64,000 bases of DNA from Megaleporinus macrocephalus (taxonomy: Eukaryota; Chordata; Actinopteri; Characiformes; Anostomidae): positions 33,516,415 to 33,580,414 of the forward strand of contig CM038709.1 of assembly GCA_021613375.1 (NCBI GenBank), written 5' to 3'. The notes under the pieces are model-generated. The model was not told the origin of the DNA. It made no database searches and saw only the letters and a program-made list of their open reading frames with translations. The translations under genes were made by a program, and so were the position numbers. Shown here piece by piece: positions 14,822-35,194 of this stretch; within the stretch, counting starts at the first letter, position 1; each line of letters begins with the position of its first letter.

Positions 14822-17190
14822 ACAAGTCAGACCCCATTAGCACAAAACTACTTGCCAAGGCAGTGTAAGCGCTGCTGCCGGGAATGCTTAACCCCCTGAT
14901 TGTGCCATTAAACTTCACAGCCTGCCAGTGCCCCTTTGAACCCTGGGCTCAATTCACTCAGCAAAGTGCAAGCTCCAAGTTCATTTCACTTAGTGGCTCA
15001 CATTCTGAAGACATGTGGTACTGAGTTTAAAAGCGAGCAATAGCGAGGAAAACACTGCCCTCATGTGGGCATAACTCTAGAGCAAGTAAAAAAGAGCAAA
15101 AGTGAGCAAGAAAGCTTTTCCTTGTGCATTATCACATGAAGAACATATTCAAGTGTGACTTTTAAACTAGTAGTAAATGCAAAAATGAACTGCAGTAAAA
15201 TAAAATATAATGTGTTTGTGTCATTTGTTTTTTGAAAGAACATAGCTGCACCAGTAATCTATGGAATTAAAATGCTGGTTAAATGTATGATTTCACGACG
15301 CAACAAAGTATTTCCTAAAGAACTGTGAAATTAGAAATGTACTCTTTTTACCAGGGCCATTTTGGAACCTTTGGGGCCTCCAAGTAACATTCTGCTTGGG
15401 GACCCACCAGCACCCTTATCATATTGCTTTGTATGAAATTATGTGTATGTATCAATTATGTATTCATTTTGTCATCATTAAAAAGTAATATGCAACTTGA
15501 GGCTTCAGATCACAGTTCACATTGTACTAGCATCACTCCTTGGCAAGATAAAAATCACTGTAATGCTGGGCCTCTTGTTGTTCATTGTTTTTGCAATAAA
15601 GAACTTAAAACTGTAATACAATCCACAGCTATAAGCAGAAAAGCAGCTTCACGAGTGACACTGAGGTACAATAACATCCCTCACAAGTTTAGTGTGGGTG
15701 ATACAGCAAAAATATAACATCCTGTTACTTGACGACACTTGCACAACAGTTAGATACCATTAATAATATTAAAACCTATGAATACAGTAGCTCTCTGTAC
15801 AGTAATAACCAAATACAATAAAACAGGACTCTGCTTCTGATGAAACATGCACCAAAATTGAGTATTTTAAGTCCTATCCCCAATATGCTTAGAAAAGCAT
15901 ATCGTGGTGATATGTATCACAATAATATTTACATTTTGTAAATATTGTATGGGACCACAAGGGAAAATTCTTTTTAATAGCAGTGTGAGAATGAGACACA
16001 TGTACAGGCACATATATACATAAATATGCGTAAGAGTGCATACGCATATAAACACGCACACGCAGAAACACACACATGCACATAGCAGTAGTGAAAGGAT
16101 AACACAGAGAGCACTGGGTCATAGCTGACTGAGTGAGTCTTTGGGGAGACTGATGTGTGTATGGCAGGGTTAAAGGAGGGGCCTGTGGTTTGGAGCTTTG
16201 GGGAGTGTGTCCTAGTGCAGATGCTGAGGAGACATCTGAGGGAGACCCCCTTCAAATGTTCTTAGTTTGACATCATGCTTACTGTTCAAAGTTTGAGGAA
16301 CACTAGCTTTGCAAATTGATTTCATACAAATAAGCACCAGAAAATACAAAAATAAAGGTTTTAAAGACTCAAGCCAGGGGAAAATATTTGTGTCAGTATC
16401 ATTTTGGGAATAATAGATCCCTGAAAACATGTCTCATTGTGTAGTTGATATTTTGATCATACCACAAACTCATTATGATCTCCAAGCTTTTCTTCATGGG
16501 TAAAAAACGAAAGCCATTTTTGAAAATCACTGCTATCACAGATACATTATGCCTCATGTACATTTCCCCCAGAATGCCATTATCCAGGGACATTTGGGGA
16601 GAAATATAAAAGCAATCAAACCTCTCATTACGAGAACCAGCTACTAGGCACTTCTATTGTGCAAGCAACTACAATGTCTGGCAAAGTGTGCCAGTCTGCA
16701 TTGGTATCTTAATGAGCTTGGCAGTTTTATAATGTTAGATCAGCATGCAGCAATCTTAGTATATAGCAATATTCATATAATTTAACTCTCTACTGACCTC
16801 GAAATTAGAGGATCCAGTATCATTTGGTCTCCACCAAAGCTTCTAATACAGCACTGCCTTCAAAACAACAACACAACTTCTGAGGTCTATGTCATAGCAT
16901 AAACATTTTGGCTTGTTGAGATGTCAAAAGTCAAACCCTTCAGGTATTTAAACCACCTTTGTGGCAAAAAACAGGCCAACAAGTTTTTAACATAAACCTT
17001 AAATCAAAATTAACCTTTTTTATCAAGTTTTGATTGAATTGTCCCGTTTTGTTCATTCTGTTTTCCTGATAATATTAGCACGCAGCATCATGTCATATCA
17101 TTAAAATACAAAATTCTTCTTTTCCTGTATTCTTCAAGCAAAATGTAATGACGCTTTGCCTCTAAATCTTTAGACAACTTTTTTTTCTAG
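14822..17190. other. Intergenic, no gene recognised
   Basis: AT-rich sequence with short open frames only. A CA-rich stretch at 16040-16080 generates spurious frames on the minus strand. Confidence 0.45.
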
Positions 17191-17204
17191 CTTGGTAAAA
17201 GCAT

Positions 17205-17302
17205 ACCTGAAAATTTCCAAAATAAAGCTCCTCCAGTATAACCTCAGTACATGATGACATTTCTTGTCCAGAGGCTGCCACTTTCCACCAAACTATTGTA
17301 AC
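17205..17302 (-). pseudogene. Decayed copy of one DNAJB11 exon
   Basis: On the minus strand this matches the DNAJB11 exon at 28862-28994 for most of its length. Shared blocks include TTTGGTGGAAA at the 5' side, and CTGGAGGAG, TTTATT and GGAAATTTT towards the 3' side. It has substitutions and an internal deletion of roughly 15 bases that breaks the frame. It still ends in a splice-donor-like CAG|GTATGC. Keeping intron sequence argues for a genomic duplication rather than a processed copy. I did not find the neighbouring DNAJB11 exons around it, so it is an isolated fossil about 8.4 kb beyond the 3' end of the real gene. Confidence 0.75.
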
Positions 17303-17879
17303 TAATCATTTAAGGTGGAATTCTAGAGACAATTCGTAGGATGTAAATAGGTGTGTAAAACCACATCTGGGCATGTTTCACCCCTATCAAAGTCAGATAT
17401 CTTTGATGCAAACACCAGAAAACAATTTAACATGCATTCTATTGCACCTTTAAAATAGCTTTACATGGTGAAACTAGTTGCATCTTATGAGTCGCATGCA
17501 ACACAATGTCTTTGCGACCTGCCAGTTAAGGGAAGCATTTCAGTAAACAAACTTGCATGCAACACTTTTTATAATCTACTAGATGACCAAATAAGTGACT
17601 TATTTTTAAAAAAGTTTTTTTTATTCATCAAATAATGTCCTAATCTATTATGTGTACATTAAGCCATTTATATAGATGTTAAAGTAGCCATTAGATTTGT
17701 AAATTATATGATGCCTCTCTTACTCAGTTCTATAAACATTGCACGTTCATTGAACACCACATAATAATAATAATTTTTATTACCCAATGTCCACACTTTA
17801 GGTTAGAGACTGAGGATAACAACAACAGAGAACTACGATAACAGCGGACTCACAAAGAAGAATAGACAGCTCTTAGCGT

Positions 17880-18270
17880 TAACGTTGGTTCGCTAGCTAG
17901 CCAGTTAAGAAATGTTAGTTTTAAAGAACTGGTTTGCATTTCTTTGCAACAACTACCAGTCTGACGTGACGTTAACCAGGGGGATCACATTTTCAATCTC
18001 ATAATACACAAATTTATGTTTTATTTTCTGATGAATTAATCAACTGAAATCGTTTGCCGACATGATCACGTGACGCTTCGTCGGCGTTTTGATTGGCTGT
18101 GTCAGGGGCCTTGCAACTTCGTAAGAACTGGTCACTACACAACTGAGAACACCGATACACGAAAAACACAACGCAAGTTAACACGTTTAGACTTCCAAAC
18201 AGAAGCTACGATGCTAACACAATAACACTGACACTGAACAAAACACATTTTAGTGAAAGGATGGTACTCT
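17880..18270. promoter_or_regulatory. CpG-richer segment with E-box and inverted CCAAT box
   Basis: Contains atcacgtgac (18064-18073), an E-box close to the CLEAR/USF type, followed by gattggct (inverted CCAAT), with more CpGs than its surroundings. It could be a small promoter. No transcript is evident on either strand. Confidence 0.25.
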
Positions 18271-18314
18271 CAAAAAAACCTGGTGGACCATGTCATGAAA
18301 TCCCATGCCCAGCT

Positions 18315-18475
18315 AACAAAAAAAGGTCCCCAGGACGTCCCCTGAACGTCGTTTTGTAGGGTCGCCAAAATGTTACAGGGGACGTTCTTAGGACTACCAG
18401 GGAACCATGAGGGGACGTTCATGGAAAGTTCTTTACGTCTCTTTCGACGTTCTTGGGACGTTTGTAGCACTACCA
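18315..18475. repeat. GGACGTTC-rich array, left member of a pair
   Basis: Repeated units resembling gggGACGTTC and their complement (gacgtcccctgaacgtc, ggggacgttcttagg, ggggacgttcatgg, cgttcttgggacgtt). Similar ACGT-rich arrays form subterminal repeats of DNA elements in fish genomes. The exact family is not identified. Confidence 0.7.
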
Positions 18476-19299
18476 CAGCCTTATTTGTAGTTGAATTGTA
18501 TAATGATATGCGCCAATTTGAAATGCATGCGTAACGTCTAATACAATGCCCTACCGGCGCTGGGCTCGCCGCACATTTCACTTCCACAGCACAGAAACCT
18601 AAATCATCAAAGCGCGCTCGCTTTTTTAATATTTATTTCCTCCTGCACTGTTAACTTCTTACCTGATGATTAAGACTCGTGCACCCGTTCCTGAACAGGA
18701 CGCCAGCTCTTCCGTGTCATTTTCTTCTAGTAACTAAAACACAGACCACCTTTCACACCCAATCGTAGCGCTAAGTACTTTATCTCGTTCTTAAGAATGT
18801 TCGTTAATTTACGAGAGCTTTCTAAAACAATTCTTAACAAAAGTACTAGGTAAACTTACTTGAGTAACCTGACCCATTTGTAATTCACTACGTGCTTCTT
18901 TATTTGCCACGAGAAATAAATTTTAACCAGCTTTAAATACCTTAGAACTGAGTGCATTTATTTAAAAGCCTGATTACACAGACATCATAATCTTCATCCT
19001 CTGGTACCAGATAAAGAACTTCAGAAGAGCAAAAAAGAAAGCACTCACTGGCTGCTGCAATATAATTTACCGTCATTTCAAATCTCATAATGTCATGTAT
19101 CCCATATAGCAAAAGTGACTTAGCCCAGATCCGGTACAAATCATCCAGAAGTTCTGGCCCAGGTCCGTACAAATCCCTATTACACTTCATATATAAATAC
19201 ATATATACTCTCCATATAGATTAAAACAAGACTGTTATATTTCAATTAATTACATTTAAACATAATCATATACAAAATGAATTATTCATAAGCAACAGC

Positions 19300-19920
19300 C
19301 TTTAACGTTTTTATTCCACACAATATTAACAAACAGCCATTTCCTACATTGATCAGAGCATTCTTGGACACTGAGACTTGACACGATGCATCATATATTA
19401 TGTGAGCAGCCTAAAAAGGAAACACAAAAGATATTTTATTTGTAAACCAGCATAAATTAAGTGCCATAAATGCACAGTCTAACAACAGTTTTGACAGTTA
19501 GTGAACTATTAGATGCTATTTAGATACATGAAAATATGCTCTTAGGTCAAAACAAAGATTTTTTCAGTTTTATGACATTTGTCCAGATTGTACTTAATTA
19601 TGATGTATCATAATGAAACAACTTTATTTAAAGTAATTTAATTTCTATTGGGACAGCTGACAAGCAGGTGTTTAAATAAATAAAACAAAACTATATGACA
19701 GGGTATGTATATTAACGTATATACAGTTTCACATACACCCATCAGTAAACAACTTTACAAATAATGTTCTGAGATGCCTATGATTACTTAAAGTCAGAAT
19801 ACTGACCAGAAAATGTTACCTGAAGCGGCCCAATAAAAAAATACATTTGTCGGGGTAGGCTTCCTCTCTAGATACGCCACTGGTGTGAAAGGTTGTTTTA
19901 AAATAACAGAGGTGTGTGTG

Positions 19921-20006
<86 letters not shown>

Positions 20007-21930
20007 CATACATTTTGAGGGAATGCGATCAGGTGATTAGATAATGATAATCTTGACAGGCCTACTGTTGGAAGCTGTCAACTGTATTTAAACCGTTCCA
20101 CATTATGAACAAAGCCAAAGGAAACAAGGCAAATGGGACAGAAAATTGTAGAAATTACTTTATAAAACACACAACACACCAAAAAACACACAAAAGTAGA
20201 ATTACATAGAATGATATCCCCGTCCCCATTTTTAAAAAAATGTGCGCTCCCCATTCTAATAGTTGCAAGGTGCCAAAGAATGCATTTATTCAGTATTAAA
20301 AACTGTTCTCTGATGTTGTGTGACCACTGGGTCGAAAAATCCCCTTGTCGTTCTACACATTATTTACATGGATTGGTATGGTATGGCTCTAGAATGAAAC
20401 AATCTGGTTTCCCTTGTTTGGGGACATAATTTTGGATCAGCTTGTTTTATCATCCCAGATTTGTAAAGGCAGGATTTGTATTTGAAAGAGGAACAGCAGT
20501 GTTTAAGGTTCATTGTATGTACAGTTCTACACATTGTACACTCATTATTCAAGTATGGCAGTTTAAATAATGTTTTCCATTCAGTACACAGTACTGTACA
20601 TAATACACATATGCTCTATGTAGAACATCAGATCACAACTGAATGCATTCATTCAGTATTTTGTGGCCCCAACATATTGGCTGGATAAGTTATGCTGTGT
20701 AACCTATGAAATACACATCATCTAACATTCCAACATGCATTAAATAAATCCAAACCTGTAAAACATAATTTACTGAACTAAATGTAACTCACCTTGTCTG
20801 ATTGATGCAACAGGGCTGATCAGGTGGTCCAATGAAAGAGTCTGTGCACAGGTCACAGGTCAACTGGAGAGGGACTGAACACCAAACACACTTTAACATC
20901 ATACCATAAAATAAATTGCTTCATAACTCACTTCATTTTACAAAAGAGTTGCATTAGCGAAGCAGAACCAGTTAAAGTAAGCAGCACTAAAGTAGACTTG
21001 CATGCCATTAGATCTTATTGTCTACAGAACTAGACTGTAGTTATAACCTATAAAATCCAAACATATTAATCTGTTTTATGTAACATAACACATTAGAATC
21101 CAAAGCTGTAAAAAAAAACTAATTTAATGCACTTACTTTAATGTAGCCCACCTTAAACGGAAGCAACAGGGCTGACTTTCAGGTGTTCAAACAATGTCTT
21201 ACCGTCTAGGAGATCCCAGTGAATAGGTGCATATCATTAGCACAGCGTAGTAACTGTGCTTCCAATGCTTTGTGTATTTACTGTTATTTCATGTCAGACT
21301 CTGTTTAACGATCACTACATTCTCCCACTCCGCAGCTTTATACTATTAAAATATCCTAATTATCACTTCAATGCTAGAAACATTTTCAGACAAGGGCATT
21401 CATTTCTTAATTCTTCTTCTTTTCTTAATTAAATGGTGCCTGAGTGACTCAGTAACCTGAAGGGCTAGACAGTAACTGCAGCGTTGTTTAAGGTGGAACG
21501 GCAAAATTCAAACAAGAAGTTGGCGATACTTTAGCATGTGGTCAGATGATAAATCTCTGCTAAACATTAAACAGGACTCTTGATTCGTTGTAGGAATACG
21601 TTGTTGTTTTTTAAGACATAGCAGTGCGTATGAGAAGCAAACCGAGTTGACGTTATCATTTGTTCGGCTTGGTAGCTAGCTAGCATTGCTAGCTGTGAAC
21701 TGATTGCCTATAAAGAGCTAGGAGATGTAGGAGCATAAAATGCAAACACATCGCCAGCACTATCCAACATAAACAAAACAAACCAAACCGGTACAAAAAC
21801 ACATTTAAAAAACACTTAACCTACCTTTGCTGAGTTGAACTTCTGCCACCGGCGTGCGTTGGTAGTGCCCGTTGGTGGCTCCTCGCGCTGATTTTGAATA
21901 ATGCCGCTTCTGTGTTCCTCCGCGGCTCAG
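19300..21930 (-). ncRNA. Candidate spliced non-coding transcript (minus strand)
   Basis: Minus-strand splice signals line up into a possible transcript. There is a CpG-rich first exon near 21834-21930 with donor CAAAG|GTAGGT. An optional exon near 21200-21258 has donor GACG|GTAAGA. A well-formed internal exon at about 20800-20881 has acceptor tttggtgttcag and donor ACAAG|GTGAGT. A possible last exon follows acceptor tttcctttttag at about 19411 and has AATAAA near 19304-19309. The internal exon has one Cys-rich open frame (TCDLCTDSFIGPPDQPCC), but the first exon lacks an ATG and the frame stops soon after the next junction. I therefore treat it as non-coding or untranslated. All of this is inferred from signals alone. 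Confidence 0.3.
19912..20010. repeat. (TG)n(TA)n microsatellite
   Basis: Short TG run followed by about 37 TA units and tacatacata. Confidence 0.97.
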
Positions 21931-22084
21931 GACCGGACCAGTATAAAAACTTTAAACTACATATGAAATGTGACTCGGTTCTGAAATCGTACTGAAGACG
22001 TGAAATGAGTGCGAGTAATAAGCGGACTTATCATCAGTAAAACGGATCTATATCAGAGTTTAAAGTCATGACACGCAACGGATC

Positions 22085-22330
22085 CGGAACTATGTGGGTA
22101 ACCACCAAGGGACCATATGCGAAAAAGGTTAAGGTAACAAAAATAACGTTATTTGGGGGACTATATGAACTGAACGTCCCATGAATTGTTTTTTTCGAAC
22201 GTCCCCGTATGACCAGAATAGGACCTGTCGCGAACGTCAAATAGGCACGGTAACGTCCTACAGCGAACGTTACATATGTACCCGTCGACAAACGTCCCGA
22301 GGACAATCCTAGACGTTTTCGACGTAACTG
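22085..22330. repeat. GGACGTTC-rich array, right member of a pair, inverted
   Basis: Units such as gaacgtccc, gaacgttac, caaacgtcccgagg and gacgttttcgacg. The dominant orientation is GAACGTCCC, the reverse complement of the dominant unit at 18315-18475. The two arrays therefore face each other across about 3.7 kb. Confidence 0.65.
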
Positions 22331-22959
22331 TTGCTAAAAGGAGCAATTAGGTTTTGCATTTATATTTCTGCTCACTATAATCATTAAAACTTGTCTTTAA
22401 GTCCTTAAATTCATTAACTAAATTATTTTATGTATGTAATAAATATTATTTAATGTTCCAAATGTTTATTAAAAATAATTTAATATTTATTTATTTATTT
22501 ATTTATATTAAACGGTTAAACCACCTACAGGTCCTCAGCACTGTCAATGTTGTATAGGGAACAGTAGGACTACTTTAGACAACAGATTTTGTTTTGAGTT
22601 ATAAACTAATCAACTAAACTTAAGTTTAAGCTAACCCAAATATAAACAGGAGCGAACATATATTTCAAAATATAGATTTCTTTATACACTATATAATAAC
22701 TTTCTGCTTTTTTCACATCTAACTTAATCAACATCTTTACTAGTGTTTTAACTATCCTTTCATAATTGTTTTGATTAACTCACTGTTTTAATGTCTTCAA
22801 ATTATTGCTCTTCTGCTGTCCTCTACTGGAGAATGTAATCCCTTACAGGAGTTTTACTTCACATACTTTAGCTATGCCTCCTTCTTTTTATGCATTTCAT
22901 GCTTTGCATTCAGTGTTTACACATTTATTATTCCAAAAACAGATAAGGTCCCTCCTCTT

Positions 22960-23186
22960 TTAATCAATTTTATGATCCTGCAAGGCAGAAAAAAACCTGT
23001 TTAACAACATGCCAGTCCATTTTCTCTTGAGAGTAGGGGGTGTATCCTCTTAGTTTAGCTCCAACTCTATTTAACACATCTGAGCCAGGTAAAGAAGACC
23101 TTTAGGGGCATCTGAATGAGTCAGATATGCTGCATCTGAACTCTCCAGGCTGGTAGATATCCATAACCAGGATTGAGCACCCCGGC
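22960..23186. repeat. Dispersed-repeat-like sequence
   Basis: The run from 'aacacatctgagccaggtaa' to 'aaccaggattgagcacc' resembles a short fish interspersed repeat ending in a 'gattgagcacc' motif. The family is not identified. Confidence 0.3.
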
Positions 23187-23645
23187 ACTACATGGTCAGA
23201 AATGTGTGGACACCCCTCCTACCTTTTGATTTCAAGGTTTTTATTCACACCTATTGCTAAAGCTTCATGAAATTAGCTTTCATGGCCGAGCAGCTGTACA
23301 AACCAAAAATCAGTACACTCATAGGTTGCAGGAGCCTATCCGAGGCAGACACAGCTAAAACATGCAAACTCCAAATAAAAAGGAACCTAGTCACTCAGAG
23401 AAATTAAACCCAGCCCTTCCTGCTGCGAGGTAACAGCACTACCCACTGTATCACCAAGTCACTGCATACGAAGACATTTTTGAGAATTATATGCTTTAGC
23501 TTTGTGGAAACAATTTTAAGGCACACCTTTTCCTGTTCCAATATGACTGTAACCATATGCATAAAGACATGCTTTAATGAGTTTGGTGTGGAAAAACTCC
23601 AGTGACCTGCACTGATGTGTTCACATACATTTGGTCATATAGTAT
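23187..23645 (+). mobile_element. Tc1-like transposon remnant with nested SINE fragment
   Basis: The ends are imperfect inverted repeats: tacatggtcagaaatgtgtg on the left, and on the right TACTATATGACCAAATGTAT read from the other strand. The right part (23490-23620) encodes a degraded Tc1 transposase C-terminus, from 'ttccaatatgactgtaacc' (the catalytic-Asp block) to 'gagtttggtgtggaaaaact' and 'ccagtgacctgcac'. The middle of the transposase is missing. In its place, 23305-23465 resembles a tRNA-derived SINE fragment on the minus strand. Confidence 0.7.
23305..23465 (-). mobile_element. SINE fragment nested in Tc1-like element
   Basis: Read on the minus strand it follows the order of the SINE at 56440-56704: a 'ggtgatacagtgggtagtg' head, a degraded middle with 'gtttgcatgtttta', and a tail. 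Strongly mutated. Confidence 0.45.
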
Positions 23646-23973
23646 ATTGTGTATATGAGCAATGTAATTTGCTTGTTCATTTGCTGCTGGGATGTCTAGA
23701 CAAGTTGGTACTGTAAATGCACATTAATGATTAAAGTATATGCAGCAATAGAAGGTGTCCAAAAGATGTGTTAAAATGTCTGATCATGTCAGGCCCTCCA
23801 GTGCATTCACGACGATCACATTATACTGACAAGTGGTGTAAGCTTATATGTAGCATTCTGGTCTCATATGTTGCATTTTCTTGTCTGCACCAATTTCAGC
23901 CACTATGCCATTCTACAAAGTAACTATTCATATAACTAGCCGTTATTAACCAAATTACTGCATCTCTATACAG

Positions 23974-24696
23974 CAGGGTGACAACATGCCCTGATTTTCC
24001 AGAAACAGCCTGTCCCTGGCTTGAGCTGTTCCTGTTTTAACTGTAAATTAAAAACACATTGGACAGTCCTCAAAAAGACCTGGCAGCTAAACGGATGGGC
24101 AGATGTCTCTTGTTGTGCTTGTTTGGGTGAACAGAAAGGGGCTGGCTGCTGCTATCTACTAACAATTTATATGGCTTATTCACCTGTTTTACAGAATACT
24201 GTTGTGTAAGACTAAGCCAGAGGCTAGCAAGTGTCAAATGAGTCCACAACACCACAAACATATTTGACAGGTATTAAAAGCAGGGGTGGGGATATGGGAG
24301 TTCAGTCATATTACCAGGTGATAGGTAGGCTATCTTATTGTATGAATATACACTCTACCTAAATGTAACTGCTACATAATCTACAAAGTGCTACAGCACT
24401 AGCACATTGCATAATTTTCAGCCATTTACTTATATTACATATGACATATATATATTTAGGGTCTGGCTAATGGGACATTTGCTGCCAAAATACTTAATAC
24501 AAACATGAATTATGGTCTAATACAACCACTCAATCTTTTATAGTCTGTACAACAGTTACCATGGTCAAAATACATGAAACTGGAATTGTCGCCTCATTTT
24601 ATTTCATAGATAAAAACATTATATTTATTTTAATGATATATTGACAGCCAAAACTGGAAATTCCCCGGTTTTCATTTCAGAAGTCGGGCCACCTTA
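23974..24696. mobile_element. Non-autonomous DNA transposon, hAT-like ends
   Basis: The left end is CAGGGTGAC. The right end is ggccacctta, which read outward-in gives TAAGGTGGCC. Flanking 8-bp sequences ctatacag (23966-23973) and ctatacta (24697-24704) match at six of eight positions. Subterminal sequence at the right ('ccccggttttcatttcag') resembles a common fish element with these termini. No transposase frame remains. Confidence 0.5.
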
Positions 24697-24704
24697 CTAT
24701 ACTA

Positions 24705-25695
24705 TACTATACCTTACATTCAAACCAACTTAAATAATAAACCTAAGCCTGTTCTAGGCATGTGGACAAACACACATACAGTAAAATGTTTCGTAGAAGG
24801 CCAGTTTGAAACACAATTAGAAACTTTAATTGACGTCATTTGAAAATCACAAACTTTCATACACTTTCCTCCCAATGGGCACTCAGGCAGTTTTAGTGCA
24901 CTAGTCCCTTTTGCACTGGTGAAGTTGTACCAGCTCGATGAAGCAGGTGACTGTTAACAGGAAGAGACGCAGAGATTTGAACATCAGAAGGGTCGTGAAG
25001 AGGGGGCGATGTCCAACATGTTAAAAACACCCAGCAGTCAAAAACAGCTATATCAATCTGATTCTGACAACTATGAAAATGCTTCTTAAGAAAAAAGATG
25101 AAGCACACAAATTGAAAATGAAAAGTGAGACAACAAATAAGTTTGACCAAAAAGAGGAAACAAAGCCATAGTCAAGGATGAAACAATTAGGATAAAAATC
25201 TACAAATAAACATACATTCAGAAAATCTAGGAAAAGAGAAATACTCAGTCTTAGAGATGAGCAGTACAGAGGCAGGTATTTTTATAGTGTCCTCTGATAT
25301 GAAGCATCAGTCTCTTTCATTTCCCTCTGTTGTTGCAGTCCAGGCTGACCGACATGGAAAATCAATTAAATGTCCACTGAAAAAAATGCACTAACACTTA
25401 AATTGTAATCAGAAAGGCCTTGAAAATGTCATTCAAAAAAGAAAGAAAAATGTTTTGGACATGAAACAAAAAATGTAATAAAATTGTGTTAAATAACCAC
25501 TCCTCAAGAAAAAAAAAAAAAAGATAAAAACAAAAACTACAAATCCACGCATAGAGTCGACCTATCCTGAGTACACTCTAAGAAAAATAAATAAACCCTT
25601 GATGCTTTTTTCCTCTGTGCGTGCCTCTGAGCGTGCTTCTGTGTGGTGTATGGAACGGGACAGTTTAATCAGTCCTGATTTTGCCGGCTGGTGTG
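24705..25695 (-). other. Probable DNAJB11 3' UTR and flank
   Basis: No coding signal. It lies directly downstream of the DNAJB11 stop codon on the minus strand and contains several A-rich runs. The exact polyadenylation site cannot be decided by eye. Confidence 0.4.
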
Positions 25696-30531
<4,836 letters not shown>

Positions 30532-30912
30532 AGGTCTCGCTTTCTTCCAGAAGTGAGGTAAAACACACCGGTTTTCTGTGTGTTGTCTAGTGGTGACCTC
30601 TTCCTGTTCTCACTCAGGACACGCCTCCTGTTTTCTTACTGCCTAACTGGAAGGGGGATAAAAGTCTCTAAAGACTTTAAAATGAACGGGGCTAATAATA
30701 CACACATACAATAAAACCCCTCTACTATGCACCGTAAATAAGTTAACCAAAATACAATCGAATTAATAAAGATATTATTATACAGTGCAGAATAAATGCA
30801 TTGATTTCTATTTATCAATGTTTGCTCAAGCGCTTTTATTTTGCGCGAAAGACGACTGACAGGAAGTTTTATATCTGCACCCACAGCACTGCAAGTGATG
30901 TGGGAAATAATA
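30532..30912. promoter_or_regulatory. Shared head-to-head promoter region of DNAJB11 and RABL3
   Basis: Only 381 bp separate the two start codons, which point away from each other. It contains ETS-type motifs in both orientations (cttcctgtt near 30600; acaggaagt near 30859) and no clear TATA box at typical distance for either gene. This fits a bidirectional housekeeping promoter. Both 5' UTRs must lie here. Confidence 0.6.
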
Positions 30913-34536
<3,624 letters not shown>

Positions 34537-35194
34537 ACCTTAGTCACAGAGGCTTGTGGCTTTAGTTCTGTTTGTCTGACATACGTACCACCCTGTATCA
34601 GTTTCAGACATGTCTTTCATTACTGCAGGTTTGTCTGCCGTTGTTTAACAGTACCTTCACTTACACACTAGTAATAGAAAAGTTTTGTGTCGTATATCGA
34701 AAGTACTTTTGTTATAATAAAGAAGAGTTTATGGAAAGTTATGTAAAAAGCTTGCTTACTCTATAGTTGGGATCATAGTTTGTTGAAAATATTAATATGA
34801 ATATGAACTGAATTAACTACCCTTTAAAAAAGTATTTTTTTCATTCTTGATCTTTGTAACTTATGTTAATTCATAAATTTGCATTTTGCTATATTAGCAA
34901 ACTCACAAGACTGTATTCTTGTATACATTGGTGTTAACAAGCAGGATCAACAGATGAATAAAGACAGATTTATGATGAGAGATCTTTGTATTGAGCATTT
35001 CTATACACTGCATTTTTATATACAGAATACTTTTTGAATGAAAATCTGTTTATATGGAAAATGTGCATAATATTTAAAGTGAAATTCTAGAATTACAAAA
35101 AGCACTTGTGGCATTCAGTAAAAAAGTAAGAACATTTCAAATGCAAATGTAATTTATTGGAATAACTTTACTGATATACAAGCAAATAATACTC

